5,591 nucleotides of DNA, from assembly GCA_028290595.1 (NCBI GenBank), contig JAQGJO010000152.1, positions 1 to 5,591 of the forward strand, given 5' to 3'. The position numbers and the translations under genes were made by a program. Below are positions 1 to 5,066 of the stretch, piece after piece; the first letter of the stretch is position 1, and the number at the start of each line of letters is the position of its first letter. Below the pieces are notes generated by a model that saw only the letters and a program-made list of their open reading frames with translations, made no database searches and had not been told where the DNA came from. Source of the stretch: Hyphomicrobiales bacterium (GTDB lineage Bacteria; Pseudomonadota; Alphaproteobacteria; Rhizobiales; Beijerinckiaceae).

Positions 1-232
1 GCAGATGAAGGCGTGGCTGGCGCGCTGCGGCATTCCGAGTTCCAACTTCTGGACGCGCAAGGGTGTCGAAGCGTTGATGTTCTTCCGCGATCCGTCGGGC
101 AATATGATCGAACTGTTTTGCCAAAGCGGCTTCAAGGGCGCCATGGACTTGCCCAAAGGGCCACCGCGCGGACATGGCTCCGCCGTTGATGTCGAGGCGT
201 TTCGCTACGACACCTGGGCGTTGCCGGGCTGA
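1..232 (+). CDS. VOC (glyoxalase/bleomycin-resistance fold) family protein, C-terminal part, 5' truncated by window edge
   Basis: Only the last 76 or so codons are present; the frame is open to the left edge (first full codon at base 2), so the ATG at 5 is probably internal. The motif FFRDPSGNMIEL (about residues 26-37 from that ATG) is the classic final beta-strand of a vicinal-oxygen-chelate module. Its Glu (in NMIEL) is the usual metal ligand at the end of the second beta-alpha-beta-beta-beta unit. The preceding GVEALM leads into that strand. A basic and Gly/Pro-rich tail of about 38 residues follows the fold and ends in WALPG. Family members include glyoxalase I, extradiol dioxygenases, epimerases and antibiotic-binding proteins. 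The visible part cannot separate these, so no substrate is assigned. The gene ends convergently with the ModA-like gene, with a palindromic repeat element between the two stops. The fold call is fairly sure; the function is not. Confidence 0.8.
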   Translation, partial: QMKAWLARCGIPSSNFWTRKGVEALMFFRDPSGNMIELFCQSGFKGAMDLPKGPPRGHGSAVDVEAFRYDTWALPG

Positions 233-242
233 CAAGGAGAGT

Positions 243-357
243 GTCATTCCCGCCAAGCGAAGCGCAGAGCGGCAATCCAGGAGCAACGTGACGTTCCAAC
301 ATTCACCCCTTGGCTTCTGGATCCCCGCTCACCCGCTGCGCGGGCGTCGGGGATGAC
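243..357. repeat. Palindromic intergenic element: two opposed copies of a Hyphomicrobiales-type dispersed repeat
   Basis: The outer ends are near-perfect inverted repeats: GTCATTCCCG at 243-252 against CGGGGATGAC at 348-357. The inner ends are ATCCAG at 275-280 against CTGGAT at 317-322. Each half (243-280, 38 bp; 317-357, 41 bp) therefore reads GTCATnCCCG...ATCCAG in opposite orientation, around a 36-bp spacer. The right half also holds its own small hairpin, cccgc-tgc-gcggg (332-344). The element fills the gap between the convergent stops at 232 and 372, so the transcript could fold into a long stem and help end transcription from both sides. Repeats with these ends are common between genes in this bacterial order; that they are mobile or terminator-like is inference. 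Confidence 0.7.
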
Positions 358-371
358 AAGAGGCTGTTCAC

Positions 372-1097
372 TCAGCTTGGAAAAAATCCGGCGCCTGCAT
401 AAATGCTCGCGCAGGAGCCGTCGGTCAGCGATGTATAAAAATCTCTTGCGCGCGCATCCAGGGGTTCGACAAGCCCCTTGGCCACCGCATAGGTCGTGAC
501 AAGCTGGAGGTCGTCAGGTAGCCAGCCGGCAATGCCGACGCCGTCGACGGCGACAATCTCGGTGGATTGGGTCAGCCCGAAGTCGGCGCGATCTTCAACC
601 ACTTCCTTCATCACATTATAGCCGCCGACCCGCAGGATGGTCTTGGCGCGCGTCACGTCGAGAAGGCCGGTGCGTTCGAGCACGCGATGCAGATGATTGC
701 CGGCGGTGCCGCCGCCGTCGGGATCGCCGCGTGCAATGTGTTTTGCCGCCAGCAGCGCGGCGCGGAATTTATCAACTGTTGTAATGTCGGGCGCCGTCAC
801 GCCGTCTTTCACGCCAAGTGCAATGCGTGACGAACCGACGGGCGAGGGCGCGCCGAGCAGTGAGCGCTCATGCAAGACGGACAGCGCATCGATGGACGCG
901 GCGACGACATCGAAGACTTCGCCGGCAGCAATGCGCTTCTCGACGGCGCCCGATGTGGCGAATTGCAGATGCAGATTGGCGTTGCTGCGCTTATGGAAGG
1001 CCTCGGCCGCACCGGTGATGGCCTGGCGCACGGCGCTGGCCGAAAGGATCCTGATCGCGTGTCTGTCGTCTGCGCCAATGACGGTTTCATCTGCCAT
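372..1097 (-). CDS. ModA-like type-2 periplasmic-binding-fold protein lacking a signal peptide
   Basis: A 241-residue protein with the lobe pattern of molybdate-type substrate-binding proteins. Residues 16-35 (IRILSASAVRQAITGAAEAF) match the first strand and helix. Residues 45-68 contain the F-x-T-S-G loop and the A-A-G-x-x-x-D-V segment that follows it. Residues 121-145 (IARGDPDGGGTAGNHLHRVL and on) match the G-D-P...AG inter-lobe region, and residues 168-182 (the A-D-F-G-L-T-Q stretch) the second hinge. The start at 1097 is chosen because AGGGAG lies 7 nt upstream; the frame stays open to 1229, but that extension has no ribosome site and overlaps the neighbouring start. Neither start gives a hydrophobic leader, so export is not supported and the usual role of delivering molybdate or another oxyanion to an ABC importer is doubtful. 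No modB/modC lies beside it. It could be a cytoplasmic ligand sensor or an unrelated family branch. The fold is likely; the ligand is unknown. Confidence 0.75.
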   Translation of the reverse strand: MADETVIGADDRHAIRILSASAVRQAITGAAEAFHKRSNANLHLQFATSGAVEKRIAAGEVFDVVAASIDALSVLHERSLLGAPSPVGSSRIALGVKDGVTAPDITTVDKFRAALLAAKHIARGDPDGGGTAGNHLHRVLERTGLLDVTRAKTILRVGGYNVMKEVVEDRADFGLTQSTEIVAVDGVGIAGWLPDDLQLVTTYAVAKGLVEPLDARARDFYTSLTDGSCASIYAGAGFFPS

Positions 1098-1104
1098 GCA
1101 TTTT

Positions 1105-1110
1105 CTCCCT
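1105..1110 (-). promoter_or_regulatory. Ribosome binding site of the ModA-like gene
   Basis: On the minus strand AGGGAG stands 7 nt before the ATG at 1097. This settles the start among several in-frame candidates and removes a 44-residue upstream extension. Confidence 0.75.
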
Positions 1111-1117
1111 CGTGTAC

Positions 1118-1157
1118 GCCATGTATTTAACGTTAATGGCGGAAGTGCGTTGCGCAC
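1118..1157. promoter_or_regulatory. Two short dyads in a divergent promoter region (candidate operators)
   Basis: The gap between the divergent starts at 1097 (-) and 1229 (+) is 131 bp. It holds a perfect 10-bp palindrome TTAACGTTAA (1127-1136), flanked by GCCAT (1118-1122) and its complement ATGGC (1136-1140). Nine bases further on is a second dyad, GTGCG-ttg-CGCAC (1145-1157). Both lie where a regulator could act on one or both genes. I could not identify convincing -35/-10 pairs on either strand, and no regulator gene is adjacent, so the operator reading is inference. Confidence 0.35.
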
Positions 1158-1228
1158 ATCGTTGAAACCATGTGGATAGGTGTGCGGCGGAACGTAAGTC
1201 ATTTGCCCGAGGCCCGAAAGGCATTCCA

Positions 1229-1816
1229 ATGAGTATCCGCACAGTTTCGTTTGTTGTCTTCGCCTTTGCCCTGAGCGCTGCAGGTAGCGCCCAGGCCGGC
1301 GACGGCTGCTGCTATCAGCGTGTCACCACACCGCCCGTCTATGGCGCGGTGCAAGAGCAGGTGATGGTGTCGCCACCGCGTACCGTCGCCCTTCAGTCGC
1401 CCGCCGAATATGGCGAAGTGACCGAGCGTATCGTCACCCGGCCGGCGCGCAGCTATGCGCGTTCTATTCCCGCCATCACGCAGAGTGTGGCCGAACAAGT
1501 CATGGTCCAGCCGGGCGGCAAGGTCTGGAGCGTAACGCGTGATGCTTACGGCCGCGAAGTCGGTTGCTGGGTCATGCAACCGCCGGTCTACAACACGGTC
1601 TATCGCACCGTCGTCGTGCAGCCCGCGAGCGTCACCTATGAGACCGAGCCGGCGGAATACGCCACCGTGCGCCGGCCCGTGCAGGTGCGCCCGGCGCAGA
1701 CTTATTACCAGAATACGCCGGCAACCTATGCGACGCAGACCCGCCAGGTGATGGTGCAGCCGGGCTATGACGGCTGGCAGAGCCTCGGCGGCCATCGTCG
1801 CGGCTACGGCTACTGA
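1229..1816 (+). CDS. Secreted protein of six 23-residue Pro/Tyr/Val repeats, function unknown
   Basis: A 195-residue protein. The start at 1229 is preceded by GAAAGG (1216-1221) with 7-nt spacing and opens a textbook Sec signal peptide: Arg at residue 4, a hydrophobic core at residues 6-18, and an A-Q-A cleavage site at 21-23. An upstream in-frame ATG at 1172 would bury this signal and is rejected. The mature protein is almost entirely repeats: units at residues 35-57, 58-80, 81-103, 118-140, 141-163 and 164-186. The pattern is P-[AP]-x-Y-x-x-V-x-x-x-V-x-V-x-P, then eight variable residues. A 14-residue linker (104-117) splits units 3 and 4. The tail HRRGYGY is basic and aromatic. Cysteines are at 27, 28 and 113; there is no lipobox, so it is not a lipoprotein. 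Alternating Val residues suggest beta-strands. It is probably a periplasmic or surface protein. I do not recognise a named family, although similar P-A-x-Y-x-x-V repeats occur in other bacterial envelope proteins. Confidence 0.85.
   Translation: MSIRTVSFVVFAFALSAAGSAQAGDGCCYQRVTTPPVYGAVQEQVMVSPPRTVALQSPAEYGEVTERIVTRPARSYARSIPAITQSVAEQVMVQPGGKVWSVTRDAYGREVGCWVMQPPVYNTVYRTVVVQPASVTYETEPAEYATVRRPVQVRPAQTYYQNTPATYATQTRQVMVQPGYDGWQSLGGHRRGYGY
1331..1786 (+). repeat. Coding repeat array: (three 23-residue units) x 2
   Basis: The six units at the protein level are about 69 bp each. Units 1 and 4 both start PPVY, units 2 and 5 both start PAEY, and units 3 and 6 start PAI/PAT and share the core QVMVQPG. 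The array is therefore best read as a duplicated three-unit block interrupted by a 42-bp linker (1538-1579). Codons differ widely between equivalent units, so the duplication is old and the array is not an unstable DNA repeat. The Pro at unit position 15 is present in all six units. Confidence 0.8.
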
Positions 1817-1831
1817 AGGTTCGTCCTGTCA

Positions 1832-1873
1832 ACGCTTGTCGAGTGCGGCTGTCTCTCCGCACTCGCTTCGCGT
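1832..1873. terminator. GC-rich hairpin between convergent genes, candidate bidirectional terminator
   Basis: A perfect 9-bp stem, CGAGTGCGG (1840-1848) with CCGCACTCG (1857-1865), encloses an 8-nt loop. Beyond a 4x4 internal loop, ACGC (1832-1835) can pair with GCGT (1870-1873). It lies between the stop of the repeat protein (1816) and the stop of the B3/4 gene (1873). Neither strand has a clear T-run after the stem, so it is not a canonical intrinsic terminator; it may act with Rho or only protect 3' ends. Confidence 0.5.
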
Positions 1874-2595
1874 TACGACAGTTGCACGCGTGGATGTGCG
1901 CTGTCGGCGAAAGAGATGCTGCATGTCATCGCCAGTTCTGATGCGGCCAGCGCATTGAGCGCTTCGGCTGCAGCCTCGACCGAGCCCTCTCCATTCGACT
2001 GGATGGTCAGCACGATGCGGCGTGTCTGCGCGCCGACGACTGAGCGCGCATCCTGCCGCCAGTTCCAGCGCCGGCACAGCACGGTCGATCCTGCCGCATA
2101 GACCACTTCGCCTGATTTCGGCGGCTGTTCCGCCGGTGATCCTTCGGCCGGCGCCATGTCGATGAAGCTGTCACCTTCGCGCGCGAAGCGAAAGGCCAGA
2201 TCTGCGTTTATAGGATCTTGCACGCGATCGAGATCGTCGGCGCCCAGACACAGCACATAGGCGAGCGAAACCGCGTTGTAGAGATCGACAAAGGCATTGA
2301 TGCGGGGAATCTCATCGCCGGCCAGCACGCGCTTCACCAGCCGTTCCACGGATGAGCGATAGCTTGTGCTCTTGATGCCGAAGCCCTTGTAGGCGCGGCG
2401 CCAGGCAGCGACGCCAGGAATGGCGGAGAGTTCTGTGCCGTTCCATTGCGCTCTGCAAATTTGCATGGTCTCGGCGACATAATCTTCGATGCGCCGTGTT
2501 CGCTGCAATGGAATGCCGTTCGATTTGAACAAGAGAACGGCAACACGAAAGTCCGGAAAACGGGTTGCGACATCGGCGATGGACAAATCGATCAT
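1873..2595 (-). CDS. B3/4 (PheT-like tRNA-synthetase beta-subunit) domain protein
   Basis: A 240-residue soluble protein. Residues about 65-125 carry the hallmark of free-standing B3/4 proteins (COG3382 type): W-R-R-A-Y-K-G-F-G-I-K followed by S-Y-R-S-S-V-E-R-L, then I-P-R-I-N-A-F-V-D-L-Y-N-A-V-S and G-A-D-D-L-D. Residues 163-186 add the second conserved block, G-E-V-V-Y...C-R-R-W-N-W-R-Q. In phenylalanyl-tRNA synthetase the B3/4 domain holds the editing site; stand-alone relatives are proposed to bind RNA or to edit, but their substrate is not established. The start is uncertain. The frame is open upstream with ATG at 2628 and 2703 and TTG at 2736, and none of the candidates has a strong ribosome site. 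I chose 2595 because the homologous region (FPDFRVAV at residues 13-20) begins just after it and family length is about 220-240 residues. This leaves a 182-bp divergent gap to the FAH gene. Confidence 0.85.
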   Translation of the reverse strand: MIDLSIADVATRFPDFRVAVLLFKSNGIPLQRTRRIEDYVAETMQICRAQWNGTELSAIPGVAAWRRAYKGFGIKSTSYRSSVERLVKRVLAGDEIPRINAFVDLYNAVSLAYVLCLGADDLDRVQDPINADLAFRFAREGDSFIDMAPAEGSPAEQPPKSGEVVYAAGSTVLCRRWNWRQDARSVVGAQTRRIVLTIQSNGEGSVEAAAEALNALAASELAMTCSISFADSAHPRVQLS

Positions 2596-2777
2596 ACGGA
2601 TGAGAAACTCTGTTGCAGATACCGACATTGACGGCGTATACGGCTGCGCCCAGTATGGGCTAAAGATTGCCTGGGGGGAAAGCAATAGAGCGTCGCTTGT
2701 CATGGTTTTGCAGCGCGCCTGTAGGATATTCGCCAAAACACTCCCAATAAATCAGACTTCATAAGAGGAGACGGCCA

Positions 2778-3710
2778 ATGAAAATACTATTCTTCAACGA
2801 CTGGCGCCTGGGCGTACTGAAAAACGCCGACACGGTCGTCGATGTGTCCCGCCATGTGGCGGGATTGGTTCATTCGGGCCCACACGATCTCATCAACATG
2901 GTGATCGGCCGCTTCGGTGAATTCCGCAAGGTTTTCGAACAGGCAGTCGCGCAGGAGCCCGGCGTGCCGTTGTCTTCCGTCACTCTGCGTCCGCCGCTGC
3001 CAAAGCCCGTGAACATCGATTGCATGGCGGTGAACTATATGGAGGACGGCACGCGCAAGGAGCCGGCGCCGATCAATGCTTTCCACAAATCGCCGATGGC
3101 GGTGATCGGGCCCAATGGCACGATGATCCTGCCGGATATTCCTGCCACCGTGTTCGAGGGCGAGGCGGAGATTGCGCTGGTCATCGGCAAGCGCGCCAGC
3201 AATGTGCCGGCGGCGGACGCCATGTCCTATATTTTCGGCTATCTCAATTTCATCGACGGATCGGCGCGCGGTGTGCAGCCGGCGGCGCAATCCTTCTATC
3301 AGATGAAATCCCGCGATACGTTTGCGCCCATCGGGCCGTGGATCGTTACTGCCGACGAAGTGCCGAACCCGCAGAACCTCCAGGTGAAGCTGTGGAACAA
3401 CGGCGTGCTCAAGCAAAATTATAACACCAGCGACATGGCCCATAAAATCCCGCGCTGTATCGAGTTCGTCAGTTCCATTCACGCGCTCGAACCAGGCGAC
3501 ATCATTGCGCTGGGCACCAATCATCGCGGCCTGCACAGCTTCCAGAACGGCGATATGATCGAGCTTGAAGTCGAGGGGCTCGGTCGGCTGAAGATCGGCG
3601 TCAGCGACCCGTTGAAGCGCTCCTGGGTGCGCGAGTCGCGGCTTGAGCGCGAGCAGCAGGGACTGGATCCGATCGCACCACAACTATCGGGCAAATACGC
3701 CAAGACGTGA
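2778..3710 (+). CDS. Fumarylacetoacetate hydrolase (FAH) family enzyme
   Basis: A 310-residue cytoplasmic enzyme, the usual length for bacterial FAH-family proteins with a short N-terminal domain (1-70) and a catalytic domain (about 75-275). AGGAG at 2766-2770 with 7-nt spacing fixes the start. The catalytic landmarks are F-E-G-E-A-E-I-A-L-V-I-G-K (126-138), with E129 and E131 as the expected metal ligands, D160 as the third acidic ligand in the F-I-D-G-S-A-R segment, K177 before R-D-T-F-A-P-I-G-P (179-187), and L-E-P-G-D-I-I-A-L-G-T (237-247). Members cleave C-C bonds of acylpyruvates or beta-diketones, decarboxylate oxaloacetate, or hydrate and decarboxylate meta-cleavage products, using Mg or Mn. 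The substrate cannot be read from this sequence. Two family positions are unusual: the common N-D-x-S-A-R-D block reads I-D-G-S-A-R-G, and the glycine turn after G-T reads N-H-R-G-L instead of P-x-G-V. It is transcribed alone and followed by an intrinsic terminator. Confidence 0.9.
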   Translation: MKILFFNDWRLGVLKNADTVVDVSRHVAGLVHSGPHDLINMVIGRFGEFRKVFEQAVAQEPGVPLSSVTLRPPLPKPVNIDCMAVNYMEDGTRKEPAPINAFHKSPMAVIGPNGTMILPDIPATVFEGEAEIALVIGKRASNVPAADAMSYIFGYLNFIDGSARGVQPAAQSFYQMKSRDTFAPIGPWIVTADEVPNPQNLQVKLWNNGVLKQNYNTSDMAHKIPRCIEFVSSIHALEPGDIIALGTNHRGLHSFQNGDMIELEVEGLGRLKIGVSDPLKRSWVRESRLEREQQGLDPIAPQLSGKYAKT

Positions 3711-3744
3711 ATCTCAACACACCTAATCACCTTGCGTGAAATGC

Positions 3745-3784
3745 AGAGCGGTACCGGCGTCCATGCGCCGATGCCGCTTTCTTC
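3745..3784 (+). terminator. Intrinsic terminator of the FAH gene
   Basis: Thirty-odd bases after the FAH stop, AGCGGTACCGGCG (3747-3759) pairs with CGCCGATGCCGCT (3766-3778) around a 6-nt loop. All positions pair except one C/A mismatch and one G-T wobble. The stem can extend two more pairs outward. It runs directly into TTTCTTC (3778-3784), a T-rich tail. This is the most convincing terminator in the window and separates the FAH gene from the permease gene. Confidence 0.75.
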
Positions 3785-3889
3785 GGCAATTGTGCGCATG
3801 CTACAGGTTGAGGCAGAATAAGAAATCCGGCCTCGGGAGGGGCCGATCCTCTCCTTCGGGCACGCCCGCTTTCCTGGTTTTGCATCGAC

Positions 3890-4657
3890 ATGATGACTGA
3901 ATTTCTCGGCGTGCCCGAAACCGGCCTTCTGCTGTTCCTCGGCCTCACCTTCGCGTCCTTCGCAACGGCTTTTATCGGCGTCTTCACCGGCACGGCGGGC
4001 GGGTTGATCCTGCTTGCCACCATGGCTCTGGTGATGCCGCCGGCGGTGCTGATCCCGGTGCATACGATCGTGCAGCTGGGCTCGGGCGTTACCCGCACGA
4101 TGATCATGTGGCGCTGGGTGATGCGCGCCACACTGGCGCCGTTCATCATCGGTGCCGCGGTGGGGGCGGCGATCGGCGCCAAGGCCTTCGTCTCGATGCC
4201 GACCTCGGTCACCATGGGCATTCTGGGCGTCTTCATCCTGATCGTGACCTGGCTGCCCAAGCTTGGCCGCATGGGCGGCCAGAGCAGCCGCTTCGCCCTG
4301 GTCGGGTTCGCCGCGACCTTCATCGGCGTCTTCGTCAGCGCCACCGGCACCCTGGTAGCGCCGTTCGTTGCCAGCGCCGCGCCCGACCGGCGCAATCACG
4401 CCGCGACGCTCGGCGCGTTGATGACCTTCGTTCATATTCTCAAAATGGTGGCGTTCGCCTTTCTCGGCTTCGCCATCAGCGCCTACATCCCGCTGATGGC
4501 GGCGATGATCCTCACCGGCGCTGTCGGCAACTGGGTCGGCGAGGTGGCGCTGGAGAAAGTCAGCGAGCAGCGTTTCCGGCTGATCCTGCAGGTCGGCCTG
4601 ACCCTGCTGGCGCTGAAACTGCTGTGGGATGCGTTCCAGCAGGCCGGTTGGCTCTGA
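3890..4657 (+). CDS. TauE/SafE-family (DUF81) membrane permease, putative sulfite/organosulfonate-type exporter
   Basis: A 255-residue, very hydrophobic protein with about eight predicted membrane segments (roughly residues 12-31, 34-49, 80-98, 105-122, 134-152, 172-195, 198-217 and 229-248). The family signature is an internal duplication: A-F-I-G-V-F-T-G-T-A-G-G-L (27-39) is echoed by T-F-I-G-V-F-V-S-A-T-G-T-L (143-155). The first copy is followed by M-P-P-A-V-L-I-P-V-H-T-I-V-Q-L-G-S-G (49-66), conserved in TauE/SafE proteins. Relatives export sulfite, sulfoacetate or other small anions in taurine and sulfonate metabolism, but most members lack assigned substrates and no sulfur gene is nearby. 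ATG codons at 3890 and 3893 both fit; no Shine-Dalgarno sequence is visible before either, so translation may start weakly or differently from its neighbours. A terminator before it and a convergent tRNA 31 bp after it make it a single-gene unit. Confidence 0.9.
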   Translation: MMTEFLGVPETGLLLFLGLTFASFATAFIGVFTGTAGGLILLATMALVMPPAVLIPVHTIVQLGSGVTRTMIMWRWVMRATLAPFIIGAAVGAAIGAKAFVSMPTSVTMGILGVFILIVTWLPKLGRMGGQSSRFALVGFAATFIGVFVSATGTLVAPFVASAAPDRRNHAATLGALMTFVHILKMVAFAFLGFAISAYIPLMAAMILTGAVGNWVGEVALEKVSEQRFRLILQVGLTLLALKLLWDAFQQAGWL

Positions 4658-4688
4658 GGGCCGGTAAACGCTGGAATCGTGGAAAGAA

Positions 4689-4765
4689 TGGTCGGAGTGA
4701 GAGGATTCGAACCTCCGACCCCCTGCTCCCGAAGCAGGTGCGCTACCAGGCTGCGCTACACTCCG
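4689..4765 (-). tRNA. tRNA-Pro, anticodon CGG
   Basis: A 77-nt cloverleaf on the minus strand with encoded CCA (complement at 4689-4691) and discriminator A. The acceptor stem CGGAGTG pairs with CACTCCG. The anticodon arm CCTGC-TTCGGGA-GCAGG places CGG at 4731-4729, reading CCG codons. The T-loop is TTCGAAT on a GGAGG/CCTCT stem, and the D-arm contains AGCCTGGTAGC. Its 3' end faces the permease stop, and a good promoter lies upstream. Confidence 0.97.
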
Positions 4766-4802
4766 AACTGGATTTCCGCGCGCCGAAGCGCGAAGCAGCG
4801 GA

Positions 4803-4831
4803 CTTATAGCGGCGCAATTCTGCCGCGACAA
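4803..4831 (-). promoter_or_regulatory. Sigma-70-type promoter of tRNA-Pro
   Basis: On the minus strand, TTGTCG (complement at 4826-4831) and TATAAG (complement at 4803-4808) are separated by exactly 17 bp. Transcription would start near 4796, giving a 5' leader of about 30 nt before the tRNA. Both hexamers are close to the housekeeping consensus. Confidence 0.65.
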
Positions 4832-4949
4832 GCGCTTCCCGGCAGAATCGCGGGTAAATGATCGCGATGTCGCAGATGGCCGAAAAGCCGTGGAAAACAG
4901 GCCGGTAATCGCCGAAACGCCGATTGCCGGGCAGATTTCAAAAACCAGA

Positions 4950-4978
4950 TTTCACTTTGCCCAAAAATGCGCTATGGC
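4950..4978 (+). promoter_or_regulatory. Probable promoter of tRNA-Gln
   Basis: TTTCAC (4950-4955) and TATGGC (4973-4978) are 17 bp apart. They are followed by a GC-rich discriminator (GCCGCCC), typical of stable-RNA promoters, with the start expected a few bases before the tRNA 5' end at 4992. The hexamers match the consensus only moderately, so the call is tentative. Confidence 0.4.
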
Positions 4979-4991
4979 CGCCCGGCGTCAT

Positions 4992-5066
4992 TGGGGCGTC
5001 GCCAAGCGGTAAGGCAGCGGATTTTGATTCCGCCATGCGGAGGTTCGATTCCTCCCGCCCCAGCCA
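4992..5066 (+). tRNA. tRNA-Gln, anticodon TTG
   Basis: A 75-nt cloverleaf. The acceptor stem TGGGGCG (4992-4998) pairs fully with CGCCCCA (5056-5062), followed by discriminator G and encoded CCA (5064-5066). The anticodon arm GCGGA-TTTTGAT-TCCGC (5017-5033) puts TTG at 5024-5026, reading CAA (and CAG by wobble). The D-arm has CCAAGCGGTAAGG and the T-loop is TTCGATT. The U1-A72 first pair is a known feature of bacterial tRNA-Gln. Confidence 0.97.

Noticed and set aside
1172..1228. N-terminal extension of the repeat protein from ATG 1172
   Set aside because: It would place 19 charged residues before a classic signal peptide; the ATG at 1229 has GAAAGG at proper spacing.
1199..1795. A 198-residue minus-strand open frame opposite the repeat protein
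   Set aside because: The plus frame has a ribosome site, signal peptide and regular repeats; the minus frame only mirrors them.
2787..3683. A 298-residue minus-strand open frame lying opposite nearly all of the FAH gene
   Set aside because: Its composition is typical antisense (many His, Arg, Asp), with no recognisable family, whereas the plus frame shows unambiguous FAH motifs.
1..3710. A single aromatic-catabolism cluster linking the VOC protein and the FAH enzyme
   Set aside because: Unrelated, oppositely oriented genes separate them, and neither has a substrate-defining feature here.
4657..4692. tRNA-Pro 3' end as a phage or island attachment site
   Set aside because: No duplicated tRNA end, integrase gene or foreign-looking gene is present in the window.
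3521..4831. A 436-residue open frame on the minus strand, antisense to the FAH gene end and the whole permease gene
   Set aside because: It is a shadow of GC-biased codon use in the genuine plus-strand genes, is low in complexity (His/Arg/Asp/Gly-rich), has no ribosome site or domain, and includes translated tRNA-Pro sequence.
4679..4861. Short open frames reading VRGFEPPTPCSRSRC or SERIRTSDPLLPKQV
   Set aside because: These are translations of the antisense of tRNA-Pro, a well-known source of spurious hypothetical proteins.
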